Below, in pieces: positions 61,880 through 64,000 of a stretch of 64,000 nucleotides of DNA; the stretch's first letter is position 1, and every line of letters begins with the position of its first letter. Below the pieces are notes generated by a model. The model did no database searches, was not told the origin of the DNA, and saw only the letters and a program-made list of their open reading frames with translations. The position numbers and the translations under genes were made by a program. The stretch is taken from the NCBI GenBank assembly GCA_021234155.1, contig JAJEKV010000022.1:6278132-6342131 (forward strand), written 5' to 3'. The DNA is from Isoetes taiwanensis (Eukaryota > Streptophyta > Lycopodiopsida > Isoetales > Isoetaceae).

Positions 61880-62760
61880 CATCGCCAACATACAGGCCAA
61901 CTTTCAAAAATTTTGGATAAGGTTTAGATCAAATAGTTTGCATTAGAACGGTCCGGGTAGCCTGTTGTTGGGCAGTCGAGCTGGCACACTTGCCCAAGTC
62001 AAACAAGGCCAGGACCTTGCAAGGCCTCCTCATTAGAGGGGAGAGTCCGAACCCCAGGAGGCGAGCCCCAAAAAGCTTCCCGAGGCAGCCTTTCTCGGCG
62101 GCCTTTCTGCTCACGGGGCGACGCTTAAAGACCACACTCGGGATCTCGGTTCCCGATCCGACCATTGAATCCTTTGTTCAAGGAACCTGGTTCGAGAAGG
62201 TCCAAAAATCCAACATCCGGCCCAGGAGAACATATCAAACCGCCAAGCCCCCGGGCTTTAATTGTAGAAACCAAAGTGTTTTGTCGTTTCGGACATTGCG
62301 AGAGGGTTCGAAATGGCGATTGACTTCGCCACATCGTCCGAATGCCAAAATTACCCTAGGGACCAAGTTACACCTGGTCAGTTTTGCAAAAGAAAGAAAC
62401 ACTTACGCCCTACAAGATTTAAAGCCCACCTCCTAGGCCAATTGACTACGAGTGTGTTGCACATGAGATAGTTTGGCGCTTCTTCGAGAAGGGGTGGGCT
62501 TCTGGCCACAAAACTTGGTCCCTAGGGCAATGTCGACGTTCTGAGTCCACTGGCAGAGACAGATCACGGTTCCGGAGAGGGAAAGTTGCCCGTCCGTCGC
62601 CAGGGCCTTCGGGAGAGGACTTTTGGGGCAAGCTACTTCCGGGTAGTTTTTAGGGTCCGTGCTCTGGCGTCAACACCCCCCCCTCTACGTCAAGACACGG
62701 CGCAAGGTCCTAGTCGAATCTGACAAGGATAGAGCCTCCGAAACGTAAACCCTATGAGTT
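61880..62760. other. GC-rich segment inside the CACTA element
   Basis: Sharply richer in G+C than its flanks. A 148-residue plus-strand frame (61990-62436) is basic, Pro/Arg-rich and unlike any family I know; such frames arise by chance in GC-rich DNA. A ggcgtcaacaccccccc stretch near 62665 recalls LTR or leader ends of retroelements. It is probably a nested repeat; not resolved. Confidence 0.3.
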
Positions 62761-62989
62761 GCCAGGTTCTAGCAGGGTTTGCGTTTTGGGTGCCGAGTTT
62801 TGGTCTTTTGCACTTGGGACGTGGCCGATCACATGCAGTTGAGTTAGATATGAATCCTAAATGTTACCCCTACATCTACGTTAATCTAAATTTTGAGCCA
62901 ACAATCATTGTCAAGGCATTAATATTTGAAAAAACATATTAAGAAGAATATTATCGAATATTGTCTATTTGTCATCTGTTCCTATGAGT

Positions 62990-64000
62990 TCAATCATCGT
63001 CTTCTACATTATCATTTTCATGCAATATTGCCTGGCATTCTTCTGGGTTTACATATAAATCTTGACCAATACAAATTTCTTGCTCTAGAGTGCCATCATC
63101 CCCATCAATATCAAGGAAAACAAACACTCCACCATTATTTGTGTCCTTGCCCCCTTCGTCCTCTTCATTTGTCAATGTTTCTTCCATACTAATGCCTTCT
63201 ACCAAGGGTACCACAGTTTCTTCCATATCAATGCCTTCTACCTCAGCCACCAAAGGTACCACTTCTTCCGCGATGGTGTCTTCACTCTCATCCTCTATAC
63301 CTGGAGTATGATCATGCAATGCAGTAGAAGGAGGTTCGATAACTGCTTCATAATCTCTTCGTTGTCGAGGATTGACCTGCATCACATATAGCCAATCTCG
63401 ATCATTAGGTGCTGGATGTAGGTATACTTGTTCACACTTCTCTGGAAAAATATAAGGCTCATTATCTTCTGGAATCAACTGCTTGAGCACTAAACCAATG
63501 GGACCTTAATAAATGTAGCACCTTTGCCTCGTAGTTGTGCATCATACCATCTAATTCGAAACAAGACTTTAGTAAAATGTCAGCCTCAATGTCAGCCTCA
63601 ATCATATTTTTGTCTTTTGCACTTGCACGACTTTCAATGAAAGTGGACATAACTCCACAGTCAAAGGTAACACAAACTTCATCCTTTTTCTGCACACGAA
63701 AATGTCGCCCATTGCAAATGTATCCATTATATAGTGAAACCTACATATTGCACAACCATGTTAAGTCATTTTTAAAAAAGTATCTTAACAATATTACTAT
63801 CTTACCCATGCTGAAGGCCCATATGCAATCTGCCTTTCCTCGTCGGTCACTGAACCAACTTCATCTCCTGCGTTGAAGCCAATATTGTGTTTAATAGCCA
63901 ATCTTCTGCACTGATCCGGGTAGTCTTTCTAGCTCGAGGATATGGGGCTCGTGAGTGTGTTGCCAAATAATTGCCCATCTAATTCCCTCGCTTGGTCAAG
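62990..64000 (-). CDS. TNP2-type CACTA transposase, 3' exons (partial)
   Basis: The transposase of En/Spm elements. An upstream exon (from beyond 64000 to 63806) reads KHNIGFNAGDEVGSVTDEER, then AYGPSAW, and ends at a gtaag donor. After a 65-base intron the next exon (from 63740) gives VSLYNGYICNGRHFRVQKKD and CGVMSTF, the DUF4216-like pattern (..Y..NG..F......T...GV). A frameshift near 63480 leads to LIPEDNEPYIFPEKCEQVYL and RDWLYVM, the usual EPFI...Q..QVFY...DW motif, then an acidic tail with a duplicated VPLV..EG..MEET unit, stopping at 62990. An in-frame TAG near 63931 and the frameshift suggest decay. The catalytic part lies beyond the window. Confidence 0.72.

Larger units (their letters stand above)
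61786..64000 (-). mobile_element. CACTA (En/Spm) element, 3' part, runs off the window
   Basis: Begins cactacaagggatagtcgac at 61786, close to the common plant CACTA start CACTACAAGAAA. Behind it follow subterminal motifs tgacgtc and acgacgtc. The transposase gene lies to the right on the minus strand, so this is the element's 3' end in transcription order. The three bases before it (agt) are the candidate half of the 3 bp target-site duplication; the other half is outside the window. Confidence 0.72.

Noticed and set aside
61990-62436. 148-residue plus-strand open frame
   Set aside because: It is in GC-rich DNA, its composition is biased, it has no recognisable motif and it overlaps a 69-residue minus-strand frame. 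It is likely a chance frame in a repeat.

Overview
The window is nuclear DNA of a land plant with a repeat-rich, probably heavily methylated genome. The evidence is an intact plant-type alpha-tubulin gene with three spliceosomal introns, a fragment of an SMXL/D53-like gene (a plant-only family), PLS-type PPR remnants, CACTA DNA transposons and plant LINEs. I cannot name the species; nothing seen decides between bryophyte, lycophyte, fern and seed plant. No bacterial, organellar or CRISPR features were seen.

Layout. Bases 1-21975 (copy A) and about 27330-49399 (copy B) are two copies in the same orientation of one segment of at least 22 kb. Copy A continues off the left edge. Each copy carries, in order: a LINE remnant, AT-rich DNA, a cluster of short aggaagggtttcc-type motifs, remnants of an unrecognised transposon-like protein, a MITE with 46-48 bp inverted repeats plus a truncated sister, the 5' end of a small spliced gene, a small ORF behind a G-box promoter-like stretch, a 5'-truncated LINE (minus strand), a 1.3 kb tandem duplication made of LINE plus the 3' end of an unknown gene, a minus-strand gene with HUH-endonuclease (Rep/replitron-like) motifs, a long featureless stretch, an unrecognised minus-strand coding remnant, and small hairpin repeats. 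The spacer (21976-27330) holds three LINE pieces and a CACTA-type terminus split by a LINE with a 7 bp target-site duplication. It also holds a (GAATA)n tract that forms the 3' tail of another LINE.

Right part. Bases 49538-51825 hold a complete alpha-tubulin gene (451 aa, minus strand). From 52729 there is a CACTA-like terminus with GTAACGCGTTAC subterminal repeats, then an intact seven-exon, 400-aa transposon-type gene, then same-strand fragments of an SMXL gene, a PPR gene and an unidentified gene. Related subterminal repeats return at 60040-60160, so 52729 to about 60160 looks like a gene-capturing CACTA element. A second, different CACTA element starts at 61786 and runs off the right edge with the 3' exons of its TNP2-type transposase.

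Two points govern how the rest should be read. First, mismatches between copies A and B fall overwhelmingly in or beside CAG/CTG trinucleotides and are not simple C-to-T changes. They resemble consensus errors at CHG-methylated cytosines, and they break reading frames in one copy that are open in the other. Second, several in-frame stops in the decayed genes are TGA where the family has TGG, one transition away. Frameshifts in the repeat regions are therefore weak evidence of real pseudogenisation. The tubulin gene and the seven-exon gene are clean.
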